Under the pieces are notes generated by a model. It saw only the letters and a program-made list of their open reading frames with translations. It searched no databases and was not told the DNA's origin. From contig CAZGMK010000007.1 of NCBI GenBank assembly GCA_964526835.1, positions 95,005 to 159,004 on the forward strand: a stretch of 64,000 nt of DNA. Direction: 5' to 3'. This DNA is from DAOSXA01 sp964526835. GTDB lineage: Bacteria; Zixibacteria; MSB-5A5; GN15; FEB-12. The stretch's first letter is position 1, and every line of letters begins with the position of its first letter. Shown here piece after piece: positions 1 to 8,210 of this stretch. A program made the position numbers and the translations under genes.

Positions 1-1
1 T

Positions 2-1750
2 AATTCTGCACTGTCAATTCTCGAAAAGCACCTGTGGTCAGTTCCATCTGCAACTAATGTTGATTGGCCTGATATTTCCCTGTTCGACCATTCACGGACT
101 ACGGCAGCCATCGCCGTATCTCTGCTGTTGGCCGAAGACCCTCAGGTGCCGTTTCTTCTCGTGGGCGGCGACTTCGGTGGTATTCAGAAGTACATTGCCC
201 GTTTCGAAGGCCACTACCAGGGACTTGCGCGGGCACTCAGGGGGCGGTCATTCCAGGTATCGGCATTCTCGGACCATGTCGCGCTGGCGATCTTGCACCA
301 GCTACAGCTTCCCATGACGCAATTGGTCATGCACGCTGGTGGCCACTTCACGCTGCTCCTGCCCAACAACGCCCAGGCAACACAAGCCATAACCAATGTC
401 CGCGAAAGGACGCACAAGTGGATCCATGAGAGACGTTTCGGCGAGATGTCTTTCGCGCTGGCTTCGGCCACAGTGACACGAGCACAGCTAAAACAGGATT
501 TCGCGCAGGTGTCCGCACAGCTGCAGGACCACCTGCAGGACCAGAAGCTGTCAGGCCTTGAGTCGTTGAGAAATACGGATGGCTGGGCCACACAATCCTG
601 GCTCCTCGAGCCATCGATTCGGGACCATGAAACACAATGTCCCGCGTGTCGACGGAGGCCCATCGAGACAAACGCAATGGACGGAGAAGTCAACCTGTGC
701 AGCGTCTGCTTCTCTGAACGCAGCACCGGCAGGAAGCTGGTCAGGAGCTTCTTCCTGCAATACTATCTCGGTGACCAACCGGATGCTGATCTCCCCATGG
801 CGCGACTTGACCTCGCCGCTGACGTGTCCCGCACCGACAGGCACGCGGATATTGTACTCGATTTTCGGGGCAGTGACGCCAGTGCTCCCGGCAAGCCGCT
901 GGTCAGCAAGCTGCGCAACCACTACGTGCCCCGGAACGACGACGGCTCCGTTATGGAATTCGAGGACATGGCTTTACAATCCCAGGGAACGCCCCACCTT
1001 GGATACCTGAAAGCCGACGTCGACAATCTCGGCTTCATATTCGCACGCGGCATTCGAGCGGCAGGTGACGGACAAGCGCGCGCCAGCATCTCCAGGATCG
1101 CCACCCTGAGTCGCACCCTTGAGTATTTCTTTTCCGGCTACATGTATTACCTCCTAGAAAACGAATTTCCGCACGTATACACCGTGTTTTCTGGCGGCGA
1201 CGACCTGCTTCTCGTTGGTCCATGGGATATGATCTTCCGACTGGCCGACCGGCTGCACGATCAGTTCGCACGTTATGCTTGTGACAACACGTGTTGGGGA
1301 GTCTCCTGCAGCATTGTTGTCGAGAAGCCGCGTACGCCAGTTGCTCTCGCACTCGAAGCCGCCGACCGCCTCCTGGAACGTTCCAAGAACTACCCGGGCA
1401 AGAACGCCATCACCGCACTCGATCTGACCATGCCGTGGAGCGATTACAAACGAGCTCTCGCACAGGCCGACCAGGTCTCAGAGTGGGTCCGAAACGGTAT
1501 CGTTCAAGCCTCCCAGTTGCGGCGGTTGCTTCAGTATGGCGAAGAGCTGGAGGCGTTCCAGAGAACCGGCAATACGACGCTGCTCCGAGTGGTGCCGCAA
1601 ATGATCTATGATCTGAAGCGCAACTGGCCCGACAAGACCCCGGAGCAAAACGAGGCTAAGCGCTGGGCCTGTCAGTTCACAAATCCGGAGCACACCGATC
1701 TCAGGTTGTTGAGGTTCATCAGTCAGTTTGCTATCTACAAGTGCAGGTAA
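2..1750 (+). CDS. cas10: Cas10/Csm1, type III-A effector large subunit (5' end outside window)
   Basis: Large subunit of the Csm complex, which senses target RNA and makes cyclic oligoadenylate. The frame is already open at base 2 and encodes DISLFDHSRTTAAIA near 74-115, the segment that normally follows the Cas10 HD domain, so the gene begins left of the window. A four-cysteine zinc finger (CPAC at 638-649, CSVC at 698-709) lies mid-protein. The palm shows LKADVDNLG (about 1009-1035) and an intact GGDD at 1193-1204, which predicts active cyclase. Size and the csm2-3-4 genes behind it support III-A. The HD nuclease motif cannot be judged. csm2 follows after 12 nt. Confidence 0.96.
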   Translation, partial: NSALSILEKHLWSVPSATNVDWPDISLFDHSRTTAAIAVSLLLAEDPQVPFLLVGGDFGGIQKYIARFEGHYQGLARALRGRSFQVSAFSDHVALAILHQLQLPMTQLVMHAGGHFTLLLPNNAQATQAITNVRERTHKWIHERRFGEMSFALASATVTRAQLKQDFAQVSAQLQDHLQDQKLSGLESLRNTDGWATQSWLLEPSIRDHETQCPACRRRPIETNAMDGEVNLCSVCFSERSTGRKLVRSFFLQYYLGDQPDADLPMARLDLAADVSRTDRHADIVLDFRGSDASAPGKPLVSKLRNHYVPRNDDGSVMEFEDMALQSQGTPHLGYLKADVDNLGFIFARGIRAAGDGQARASISRIATLSRTLEYFFSGYMYYLLENEFPHVYTVFSGGDDLLLVGPWDMIFRLADRLHDQFARYACDNTCWGVSCSIVVEKPRTPVALALEAADRLLERSKNYPGKNAITALDLTMPWSDYKRALAQADQVSEWVRNGIVQASQLRRLLQYGEELEAFQRTGNTTLLRVVPQMIYDLKRNWPDKTPEQNEAKRWACQFTNPEHTDLRLLRFISQFAIYKCR

Positions 1751-1762
1751 GGACATAGTTGT

Positions 1763-2284
1763 ATGGGAAAATGCAAAAACTGCGGTAAGAACGCACTGCC
1801 GGGATATGAATACTGCATGAATTGTAAACCGCCGGCCGGCCCCAGGGACTCAAGTCATTCGGGCCAGGAACAACGCGGTCGCGAGCAGCCCCGCAGGAAT
1901 CCGCCGCGCAAGACGAACTTTGAGTCGTTCTATGACGACGACGGTTATCTCAGGCGAGAGGTGAATATCGAAGGCGCCGAAGAAGCTTCGCGGGCGTTCA
2001 AGGAGGTGACGCAATCACAGATTCGCCAACTCTTCCAGATGCTCAAGTCTGCTGAAGCGCGACTTAAGATGAAGGCGCCGGATGAGCGTCGAGGGTTCAT
2101 CCGCGAGGAGTACGGCAAGTTCGTGACCCAGGTGGAGTACCAGGTGGGGCGCGGAGTGATCAAATCCTCGGAATTCAGGGACTTTGCCCGAGACTACTAC
2201 GATATCGCGGCATCCTCGGAAAAGGAGTTCCGGGGATTTGTTCAGTATATAACGGCAATTCTCGCGCGCATGAGAACAAAATGA
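1763..2284 (+). CDS. csm2: Csm2 small subunit with N-terminal zinc ribbon
   Basis: Helical small subunit of the Csm complex that lines the crRNA-target duplex. The Csm2 part is roughly residues 65-173 (TQSQIRQLFQMLKSAEARL, then VEYQVGRGVIKSSEFRDF). In front of it sits a compact zinc ribbon with Cys4, Cys7, Cys18 and Cys21, followed by a charged, proline-rich linker at residues 25-50. The family is usually 120-150 residues without cysteine pairs, so the ribbon is an addition. ATG start 12 nt after cas10, and csm3 10 nt downstream, indicate one operon. The role of the ribbon is unknown; nucleic-acid or protein binding is an inference. Confidence 0.88.
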   Translation: MGKCKNCGKNALPGYEYCMNCKPPAGPRDSSHSGQEQRGREQPRRNPPRKTNFESFYDDDGYLRREVNIEGAEEASRAFKEVTQSQIRQLFQMLKSAEARLKMKAPDERRGFIREEYGKFVTQVEYQVGRGVIKSSEFRDFARDYYDIAASSEKEFRGFVQYITAILARMRTK

Positions 2285-2294
2285 GGTGTAGCTA

Positions 2295-2963
2295 ATGAAA
2301 CTTGAGAGGATTCTTGAACTGGACGGTCAGGCTACGTGTTTGACCGGCCTGAAGATCGGCGGCACCAAGGAGACTATCGGTATTGGCGAGACGGACAACC
2401 CAATCATCCGCCACCCGGTCACCAAAGCCCCGTACCTGCCCGGGTCATCGTTGAAGGGTAAGATCCGTTCGCTGCTCGAGATCAGGTACTCGCCTGAGGC
2501 GCAGCGCTCGGGTCGGCCTTGCGGATGCGGAGACTGCGAGATCTGTCGGCTGTTCGGCTGCGGCAATGTGAAAAACAGCAAGCAGCCGAGTCGGCTCATC
2601 TTCCGCGATGCGCCGATCAACAGCGAGTCGTTGAAAGACCTGGCCGACGCACTGCCGGGATCGTATGTCGAGGTCAAGACCGAAATCCAGATGGACAGAC
2701 GCAAGGGTACGACGAATCAGGGTTCTCTTCGCCAGCAGGAGCGTGTGCCCGAAGGTACAATATTCGACTTCACCTTTTCCATCCGATTGTTCGCGGAGGA
2801 CGCCAGCGAGGATCGTCGGCTCTATCAGGACCGCCTGGCCGAGGCTTTTGAACTGCTCGAGCAGGACTATCTCGGCGGCAGTGGCACTCGCGGATACGGG
2901 AAGGTCCGATTTACCCACAACGGCAAGCCGTTCGCTGATTATTTGCGGGAACAGCAGTGGTGA
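2295..2963 (+). CDS. csm3: Csm3 (Cas7-like) backbone subunit and target-RNA nuclease
   Basis: RAMP protein that forms the crRNA-binding filament and cuts target RNA at 6-nt steps. ETDNPIIRHPVTKAPYLPG (residues 32-50) matches the Csm3 active-site loop, with Asp34 in the place of the catalytic Asp33 of the Streptococcus protein, so slicing should be active. PGSSLKGKIRSLLE follows. A cysteine-rich insert (Cys76, 78, 81, 84) precedes RLFG, as in zinc-binding Csm3 thumbs. The C-terminal GGSGTRGYGKVRF is the glycine-rich RAMP loop. At 222 residues it has normal length. The stop overlaps the csm4 start as TGATG. Confidence 0.96.
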   Translation: MKLERILELDGQATCLTGLKIGGTKETIGIGETDNPIIRHPVTKAPYLPGSSLKGKIRSLLEIRYSPEAQRSGRPCGCGDCEICRLFGCGNVKNSKQPSRLIFRDAPINSESLKDLADALPGSYVEVKTEIQMDRRKGTTNQGSLRQQERVPEGTIFDFTFSIRLFAEDASEDRRLYQDRLAEAFELLEQDYLGGSGTRGYGKVRFTHNGKPFADYLREQQW

Positions 2964-3874
2964 TGGACGACTACCGTATCCGCGTGAAGCTCAAGTCCCC
3001 GGGCGGCACTCCCTGGCAATCGGACACGCTCTTCGGTCATCTCTGCTGGCAGGTGGCCTACGGCGCCGACGACTTGTCGATCGACGACTTTCTAAAACCG
3101 TTCGCCGCCGGCAGACCCGCGTTCGTGCTTTCCGATGGTTTCCCGGGCGGATACCTGCCGCGCCCGGAACTCCCCCGGCCACTCGCCACGGCTGAGACGC
3201 TAGAGGATTACGCGGCCCTCAAGCAAGTGAGAAAGGCCGCATATGTCACCGTGGGTGATTTCGGGCGCATTTGCCGGGGCCAGTCGATTCTGGACAAACC
3301 CCGTGATGACCCCTGGCAGAACGTGCAGATACCGCACGCCTCAATCGGCCGAGATACCGGTCGCACCGGTGAAGAAGGCAGTTTCTTCACAACGGACGGC
3401 GCGGTCTTGCCCGGCGGTGAACTCGATATCTATTTGCGGGTCCTTGATGATGGCTGGTTGGAGCGCGTGACATCGTTGCTCGTTGCGCTCAGCAGGGCCG
3501 GATTCGGCAGGGACAAATCCACCGGCTATGGTGAGTTCGCCCTGCTCGGCACAGAGCCGACCGATGACCTGACCGGCCCCGAGCAGCCGGGCGGCTTTGT
3601 CAGCCTCTCTACCATGGTCCCGGCCGCCAACGACCCTTGCGAAGGAAGGTTCCGCCTGAGAACCAAATTCGGCAAGGTCGGCGAAGGAGCAGGTGTGAAT
3701 AACCCCTTCAAGCGACCGCTTGTGCAGATACAGCCAGGCGCAGCCTTCAGAACCGATGCGCCGGTCCGACCGTTCTACGGTTCGCTGGTGACCAACATCG
3801 CGCCTGGCGATAGCCGCGTCGTCCAGAACTGCTATTGCCTGGCGGCAGCAAGCAGGTGGCCGGATGCCGAGTAG
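2963..3874 (+). CDS. csm4: Csm4 (Cas5-like) crRNA 5'-tag binding subunit
   Basis: RAMP subunit that caps the Csm complex, holds the crRNA 5' tag and contacts Cas10. Recognisable features are SDTLFGHLCWQVAYG at the N-terminus, the GGYLPRPELPRPL segment, the glycine loop GFGRDKSTGYGEF around residue 190, and a C-terminal RPFYGSLVTNIAPGDSRVVQNCY typical of Csm4. The ATG at 2963 overlaps the csm3 stop and is preferred over an in-frame GTG at 2957. About 303 residues, normal for the family. No csm5 follows, which is unusual for this gene order. Confidence 0.93.
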   Translation: MDDYRIRVKLKSPGGTPWQSDTLFGHLCWQVAYGADDLSIDDFLKPFAAGRPAFVLSDGFPGGYLPRPELPRPLATAETLEDYAALKQVRKAAYVTVGDFGRICRGQSILDKPRDDPWQNVQIPHASIGRDTGRTGEEGSFFTTDGAVLPGGELDIYLRVLDDGWLERVTSLLVALSRAGFGRDKSTGYGEFALLGTEPTDDLTGPEQPGGFVSLSTMVPAANDPCEGRFRLRTKFGKVGEGAGVNNPFKRPLVQIQPGAAFRTDAPVRPFYGSLVTNIAPGDSRVVQNCYCLAAASRWPDAE

Positions 3875-4095
3875 CCCGACGTTCACTCGCAGTCTTGCCC
3901 CCGGCGAGATACCGATGCGCGAACGACCAGTGACCGGACGCGCCGCCAGAGGTTCGCGCCAGTGCGTAAGCCGCTATTTACCAGGAAGTTTGAGGGAGTG
4001 CTGCGAACGACGACACAAACAAAGGCGGAGTTTCTGCTCTGGTTCGCGAAAACGTGCGGCTTTCCGCTTGGTAGATGGGCACTTATGGGGGTCGC
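3875..4095 (+). other. CRISPR leader region between csm4 and the array
   Basis: This 221-nt gap lies at the leader end of the array, judged from repeat polarity (the 8-nt tag ATTGAGAC is at the right end of each repeat). No csm5 is encoded. Two forward frames stay open: one from ATG 3864, whose product resembles no Cas protein, and one from about 3875 without a start codon, reading for instance KFEGVLRTTTQTKAEFLLWF. Neither is recognised. No convincing -35/-10 pair was found. Confidence 0.55.
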
Positions 4096-5762
4096 GTTAC
4101 AATGGAAGCCCTTGAGAAGAAGGGATTGAGACCCCACACTTACAATGTCTCTCTTCACTACAGAGGGTTACAATGGAAGCCCTTGAGAAGAAGGGATTGA
4201 GACGATCAAATAGCAGAGAAATTAACCCGTAGAAGTTACAATGGAAGCCCTTGAGAAGAAGGGATTGAGACTCTCACTTTCTTGCGATTCATTTCGTCCT
4301 CCACTCGTTACAATGGAAGCCCTTGAGAAGAAGGGATTGAGACCATGAACCGATAACTGAAAGGAACAGAAGATGTGTTACAATGGAAGCCCTTGAGAAG
4401 AAGGGATTGAGACGCCGAACGCGGAAATCCTGAAGTCCACAAGGCGCGTTACAATGGAAGCCCTTGAGAAGAAGGGATTGAGACTCTTTTGTGTTCATCT
4501 TCATCCTCTTTCTATATCGTTACAATGGAAGCCCTTGAGAAGAAGGGATTGAGACCTATAGCCTCATTTATTAGCTTAATTTCTTCAGGTTACAATGGAA
4601 GCCCTTGAGAAGAAGGGATTGAGACGCTCGGTCCGATTCTGATTTGCCCTTGGTCTTCTGTTACAATGGAAGCCCTTGAGAAGAAGGGATTGAGACACCA
4701 AAGCATCAAGATAATCGTACGGAGTCATACGTTACAATGGAAGCCCTTGAGAAGAAGGGATTGAGACTGTTCGAAATCATTGTTATTTCCTTTTTCTGCG
4801 GTGTTACAATGGAAGCCCTTGAGAAGAAGGGATTGAGACACGCTCATTTCCGTAAGTCTGTACCCTGCAAGGGCGTTACAATGGAAGCCCTTGAGAAGAA
4901 GGGATTGAGACGCCGTGACGACCAAGTTATGTGGGTTCCAAGAGTGTTACAATGGAAGCCCTTGAGAAGAAGGGATTGAGACGTGATGTTCGCATCAGCG
5001 TGCTCGGTGTCGATACGTTACAATGGAAGCCCTTGAGAAGAAGGGATTGAGACGCCCAAACCCCAGGGCAATACAGCCTAAGAGAGCTGTTACAATGGAA
5101 GCCCTTGAGAAGAAGGGATTGAGACACGAGACCACCACCGTTAGGATGTCGATGCCAACCGTTACAATGGAAGCCCTTGAGAAGAAGGGATTGAGACAAT
5201 ATCGGACCGTCCGGTTGACTGCCGTCGTTGGGTTACAATGGAAGCCCTTGAGAAGAAGGGATTGAGACTTACAGGCCGCGGGGACAATAAACAGGTCACC
5301 CGGTTACAATGGAAGCCCTTGAGAAGAAGGGATTGAGACTCCGTGTCGATTGTGACGGTGTGAAGACCATGGCGTTACAATGGAAGCCCTTGAGAAGAAG
5401 GGATTGAGACGTTACGCAATTCCCAGATACGGCATTCGGCCCAGGTTACAATGGAAGCCCTTGAGAAGAAGGGATTGAGACATATGATCGTCGAACTTCT
5501 CGACGACTACGCCTAGTTACAATGGAAGCCCTTGAGAAGAAGGGATTGAGACCAAAATAGAAGACGAAGATTTATCAGAAAATGAAGTTACAATGGAAGC
5601 CCTTGAGAAGAAGGGATTGAGACACAACCCTTTGAATTTCTCTTACTTTATCTCGGTTACAATGGAAGCCCTTGAGAAGAAGGGATTGAGACCACGATCG
5701 TGTGCCGACCCGTCAGGTCATCTACGTTACAATGGAAGCCCTTGAGAAGAAGGGATTGAGAC
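4096..5762 (+). CRISPR. CRISPR array, 24 repeats of 37 nt, 23 spacers
   Basis: Twenty-four repeats start at 4096, 4167, 4235, 4307, 4377, 4448, 4519, 4589, 4660, 4731, 4803, 4875, 4946, 5017, 5089, 5161, 5232, 5303, 5374, 5445, 5516, 5587, 5656 and 5726. Spacers are 31-35 nt. All repeats read identical, including the last. Each begins GTTACAATGG, carries a small hairpin (CCCTT, loop GAGAAG, AAGGG) and ends in ATTGAGAC, the 8-nt tag typical of type III crRNAs. Transcription is therefore rightward, in the same direction as the cas genes. The array separates the csm genes from the effector and cas6 genes. Confidence 0.99.
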
Positions 5763-5810
5763 TCGGTCCGTGAACAGCCGAGCGCAACCAAGTCGAAAGG
5801 ACTCCTTGAG

Positions 5811-7094
5811 ATGAAAGCTCTGGTAGTAACCGTAGGCGGCACGCCGCTGCCGATCCACAAGACCATTGAGAACTGCCGGCCTGATCTGGTCTTCGGAATT
5901 ACCTCCCCGCAGAGTCGAATCGAGTGGCGGCAAATACGCGATCAACTGGCGGCAGCCGTGTCCGGATCCGCTTTCGAGGAGATCACTGCTGATGACCCTA
6001 ATGATCTGGTGTCCTGTTTCGAGGCGTGCTGGGAAGCTTTCGACCGCATTACCAGGCGGCCTGAAGGAGACAAAGCGGAAGTGGTGGCAGGGCCAACCGG
6101 CGGTACCAAGCTGATGAGCGCCGCGTTGCTGCTGGCGGCGTCGGAGGCCGGCGCGACTGTAGTATATATCTCCGGCGAGCGCGACAAAGGCGGTGTGGGT
6201 GTGGTCAAGACCGGTACTGAACGCCCGATGGTCTCGGCACACCCGTACGATCTGCTGGCTCGTACCGCCAAGCAGCGGCTCTGTGAGGAGTTCAACAACT
6301 ATCGCTTCGAGTCGGCGATGGCGACCTGCCAGGAGATCGCCGTTCGCATGCCTGACCGCGCCTCCGGTGTCTTCAAAGCATTGAAAAAATTATGCACTGG
6401 CTACCGCTACTGGGAGTTGTTTGAACATAAGAACGCGCGTCACAACTTGAAGTCGGGTCTTGCCCATTTCGACCGCCTGGAGTCCACTTGCCATATCTCA
6501 CTGGGCCGGATCTCGGAGTTCCTCGAGACGGTTAGCGGCAATATCGATCATCTTGAACGCCTTGAGTCCGCCGGCGATGGCGGGTTGTCAGCGGCGCTGA
6601 TGAACGACCTCCTTGCCAATGCCAGGCGGCGGGCTCACGAGGGTAAGTACGATGATGCGGTGGCTCGTCTGTATCGGGCGTTCGAGATGGGCGCGCAGGT
6701 TGCTTTCAGTGAAACATTCAATCACTCGACTTCCCGGTTCCCTCTTAAGCGGCTTGATCCGGAGACCCGGCAGCGTCTGTTCCCTGACAGGGACGAAGGC
6801 GCCCGTTGTGATATTGGCGCCAGAGACGCTTATGAAGTACTTGCGGCTGTCGGTCACGCAGCGGGTATCAGGTACGCCGAGAAGAGGAACAAGTTCCGGG
6901 ACCTGCTCAACAGCCGCAACAGGTCAATACTGGCGCACGGCACCGAACCGCTAGACGAGAAAGCCTTCAGCCGCCTGTACGAATACATCACACAGACCTT
7001 CGATCTCAGACCCGACGTTCCAATGCCGAGACTGGAATTCGCTGTCCTGTTGCCGCTGGGATCGCATCTTGAATCTTCCACTCTCCATGACTGA
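5811..7094 (+). CDS. CARF-HEPN effector ribonuclease, Cas02710/Csm6-like
   Basis: Ancillary RNase of type III CRISPR immunity, expected to be switched on by cyclic oligoadenylate from Cas10. The N-terminal half is a CARF domain: the strand MKALVVTVGGTPLP and the ligand-loop motif GPTGGTKLMSAALLLA near residues 94-109. The C-terminal half is helical and has a HEPN signature RSILAH, with Arg371 and His376 spaced R-x4-H. The 427-residue length and layout match the Cas02710 (TIGR02710) family better than classical Csm6. The gene starts 48 nt after the last repeat with a purine-rich ribosome site (AAAGGA), so readthrough from the array is likely. cas6 follows after 9 nt. Single-stranded RNA as substrate is inferred from the family. 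Confidence 0.88.
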   Translation: MKALVVTVGGTPLPIHKTIENCRPDLVFGITSPQSRIEWRQIRDQLAAAVSGSAFEEITADDPNDLVSCFEACWEAFDRITRRPEGDKAEVVAGPTGGTKLMSAALLLAASEAGATVVYISGERDKGGVGVVKTGTERPMVSAHPYDLLARTAKQRLCEEFNNYRFESAMATCQEIAVRMPDRASGVFKALKKLCTGYRYWELFEHKNARHNLKSGLAHFDRLESTCHISLGRISEFLETVSGNIDHLERLESAGDGGLSAALMNDLLANARRRAHEGKYDDAVARLYRAFEMGAQVAFSETFNHSTSRFPLKRLDPETRQRLFPDRDEGARCDIGARDAYEVLAAVGHAAGIRYAEKRNKFRDLLNSRNRSILAHGTEPLDEKAFSRLYEYITQTFDLRPDVPMPRLEFAVLLPLGSHLESSTLHD

Positions 7095-7103
7095 GGCCGG
7101 CCC

Positions 7104-8045
7104 ATGAACATCACCGCGGTTCGTGTCGAAGCGATGGTTGAACGGTCGATCTGCTGGCGCTCGTTTCCCGGCAGCGTGATCCATGGCGCTCTGGGACACC
7201 AACTGAAACGGGCATCGTGCGTCGTTCGGCAAAGCAACTGCTCAGAGTGCTACCTGGTGCACGATTGCACCTACGGGCAGCTGTTCGTCTCGCCGGTACC
7301 TGATGACGCTGAGCGCATGCGAAAGTACCCACAAACACCACATCCAATTCATCTCGTTGTCATTCCATGGACGAGGCCGCGGTTGCTGTCGGACGAAAGA
7401 TTGACTATCGACTTGACACTCTTCGGCCCGCTCGGCCGGCATCTGCTTAAGATTCTGCTGGCTTTAGAGGAAGCTCTATCCGTTGGAGTCGGTCGGGCTG
7501 AGAACGGCGTCCATCGGGGAACGGCAAGAATCGTTGCCGTGATGGATCGCATCACTCAGCATCGCCACGATTGGGCCGAGTTGCAGCGGTCCTATCGAGC
7601 TCCTGCCGCGATCACACCCCTGAGTTCAGCGGTCGCTGCCGGCTCGTCTCACGATGTCGAATTGCGGTTTCGAACGCCCGTGAGGTTGAAGACGCGCGGG
7701 AAGATGAACTTCCAACCTACTGTCTTCGACCTGGCTTCTAATCTTAGGAGAAGGCTGGAGAATCTGGAATACTTCTTCGGCTGTTCAGATGGTGACGATG
7801 GATATAAGGATGCGCTCGACGCGGCAGAGTCGATTGAAGCGAAAGTGTCTCTCAAGAAAGCACCCGCCGTTCGGTACTCGGCCAGACAGAGGAGAACAGT
7901 AGCTATATCGGGGCTGGTGGGTCTAGTGCACATCCCATCGTGCCCGGCGATACTGGCCCGTCTGTTCGAGCAAGGTCGGTATACCGGACTGGGTAAAGGT
8001 ACGTCCATGGGGCTTGGTTCATTCGATACGATCAGCCAACCCTGA
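7104..8045 (+). CDS. cas6: Cas6 crRNA-processing endoribonuclease
   Basis: Cuts the repeat to release crRNAs with an 8-nt 5' tag. The C-terminal GRYTGLGKGTSMGLGSFD is the glycine-rich motif of Cas6 (PF10040 type), and the N-terminal WRSFPGSVIHGALGHQLK with a following Cys-rich segment (CVVRQSNCSECYLVHDC) is common in this subgroup. At 313 residues it is slightly longer than average. It follows the effector gene by 9 nt. The hairpin in the repeat, exactly 8 nt from the repeat end, fits its expected cleavage position. The catalytic residues cannot be named safely from sequence alone. Confidence 0.92.
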   Translation: MNITAVRVEAMVERSICWRSFPGSVIHGALGHQLKRASCVVRQSNCSECYLVHDCTYGQLFVSPVPDDAERMRKYPQTPHPIHLVVIPWTRPRLLSDERLTIDLTLFGPLGRHLLKILLALEEALSVGVGRAENGVHRGTARIVAVMDRITQHRHDWAELQRSYRAPAAITPLSSAVAAGSSHDVELRFRTPVRLKTRGKMNFQPTVFDLASNLRRRLENLEYFFGCSDGDDGYKDALDAAESIEAKVSLKKAPAVRYSARQRRTVAISGLVGLVHIPSCPAILARLFEQGRYTGLGKGTSMGLGSFDTISQP

Positions 8046-8119
8046 GGATCGCGTCACCGATAGGACGCAGTTGAACCAATGAGACGAACTGCAACGTTCG
8101 CTGGAGGCGATTAACAAAA

Positions 8120-8193
8120 TACTGGGGGACGGACTTGAACCGTCGACCTCCTGATCCACAATCAGGCGTTCTGACCAACTGAACTACCCCAGC
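8120..8193 (-). tRNA. tRNA-His (GTG)
   Basis: Full cloverleaf of 74 nt: acceptor GCTGGGG with CCCCAGT, D arm GTTC/GAAC, anticodon arm CCTGA/TCAGG with loop TTGTGGA (anticodon GTG), T arm GACGG/CCGTC with TTCAAGT. No CCA is encoded. The identity end is unusual: position 1 G faces U72, the discriminator is A73, and the genomic base at -1 is T. Most bacterial tRNA-His genes encode G-1 opposite C73. This arrangement resembles that described for alpha-proteobacterial tRNA-His. Confidence 0.97.
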
Positions 8194-8210
8194 ATCTATA
8201 TCGCAATCGG

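Noticed and set aside
3864..4115. An 83-codon frame from ATG 3864 as csm5
   Set aside because: It shows no RAMP motif, is far too short and runs into the first CRISPR repeat. It is more likely leader sequence.
4725..5265. Small frames through the array with repeated MEALEKKGLR or SQSLLLKGFHCN units
   Set aside because: They arise from reading the CRISPR repeat itself in frame with some spacers and have no other support.
4096..5762. TACAAT at the start of every repeat as a -10 box giving internal promoters
   Set aside because: No matching -35 was found at a proper distance in the leader, and spacers would have to supply one by chance.
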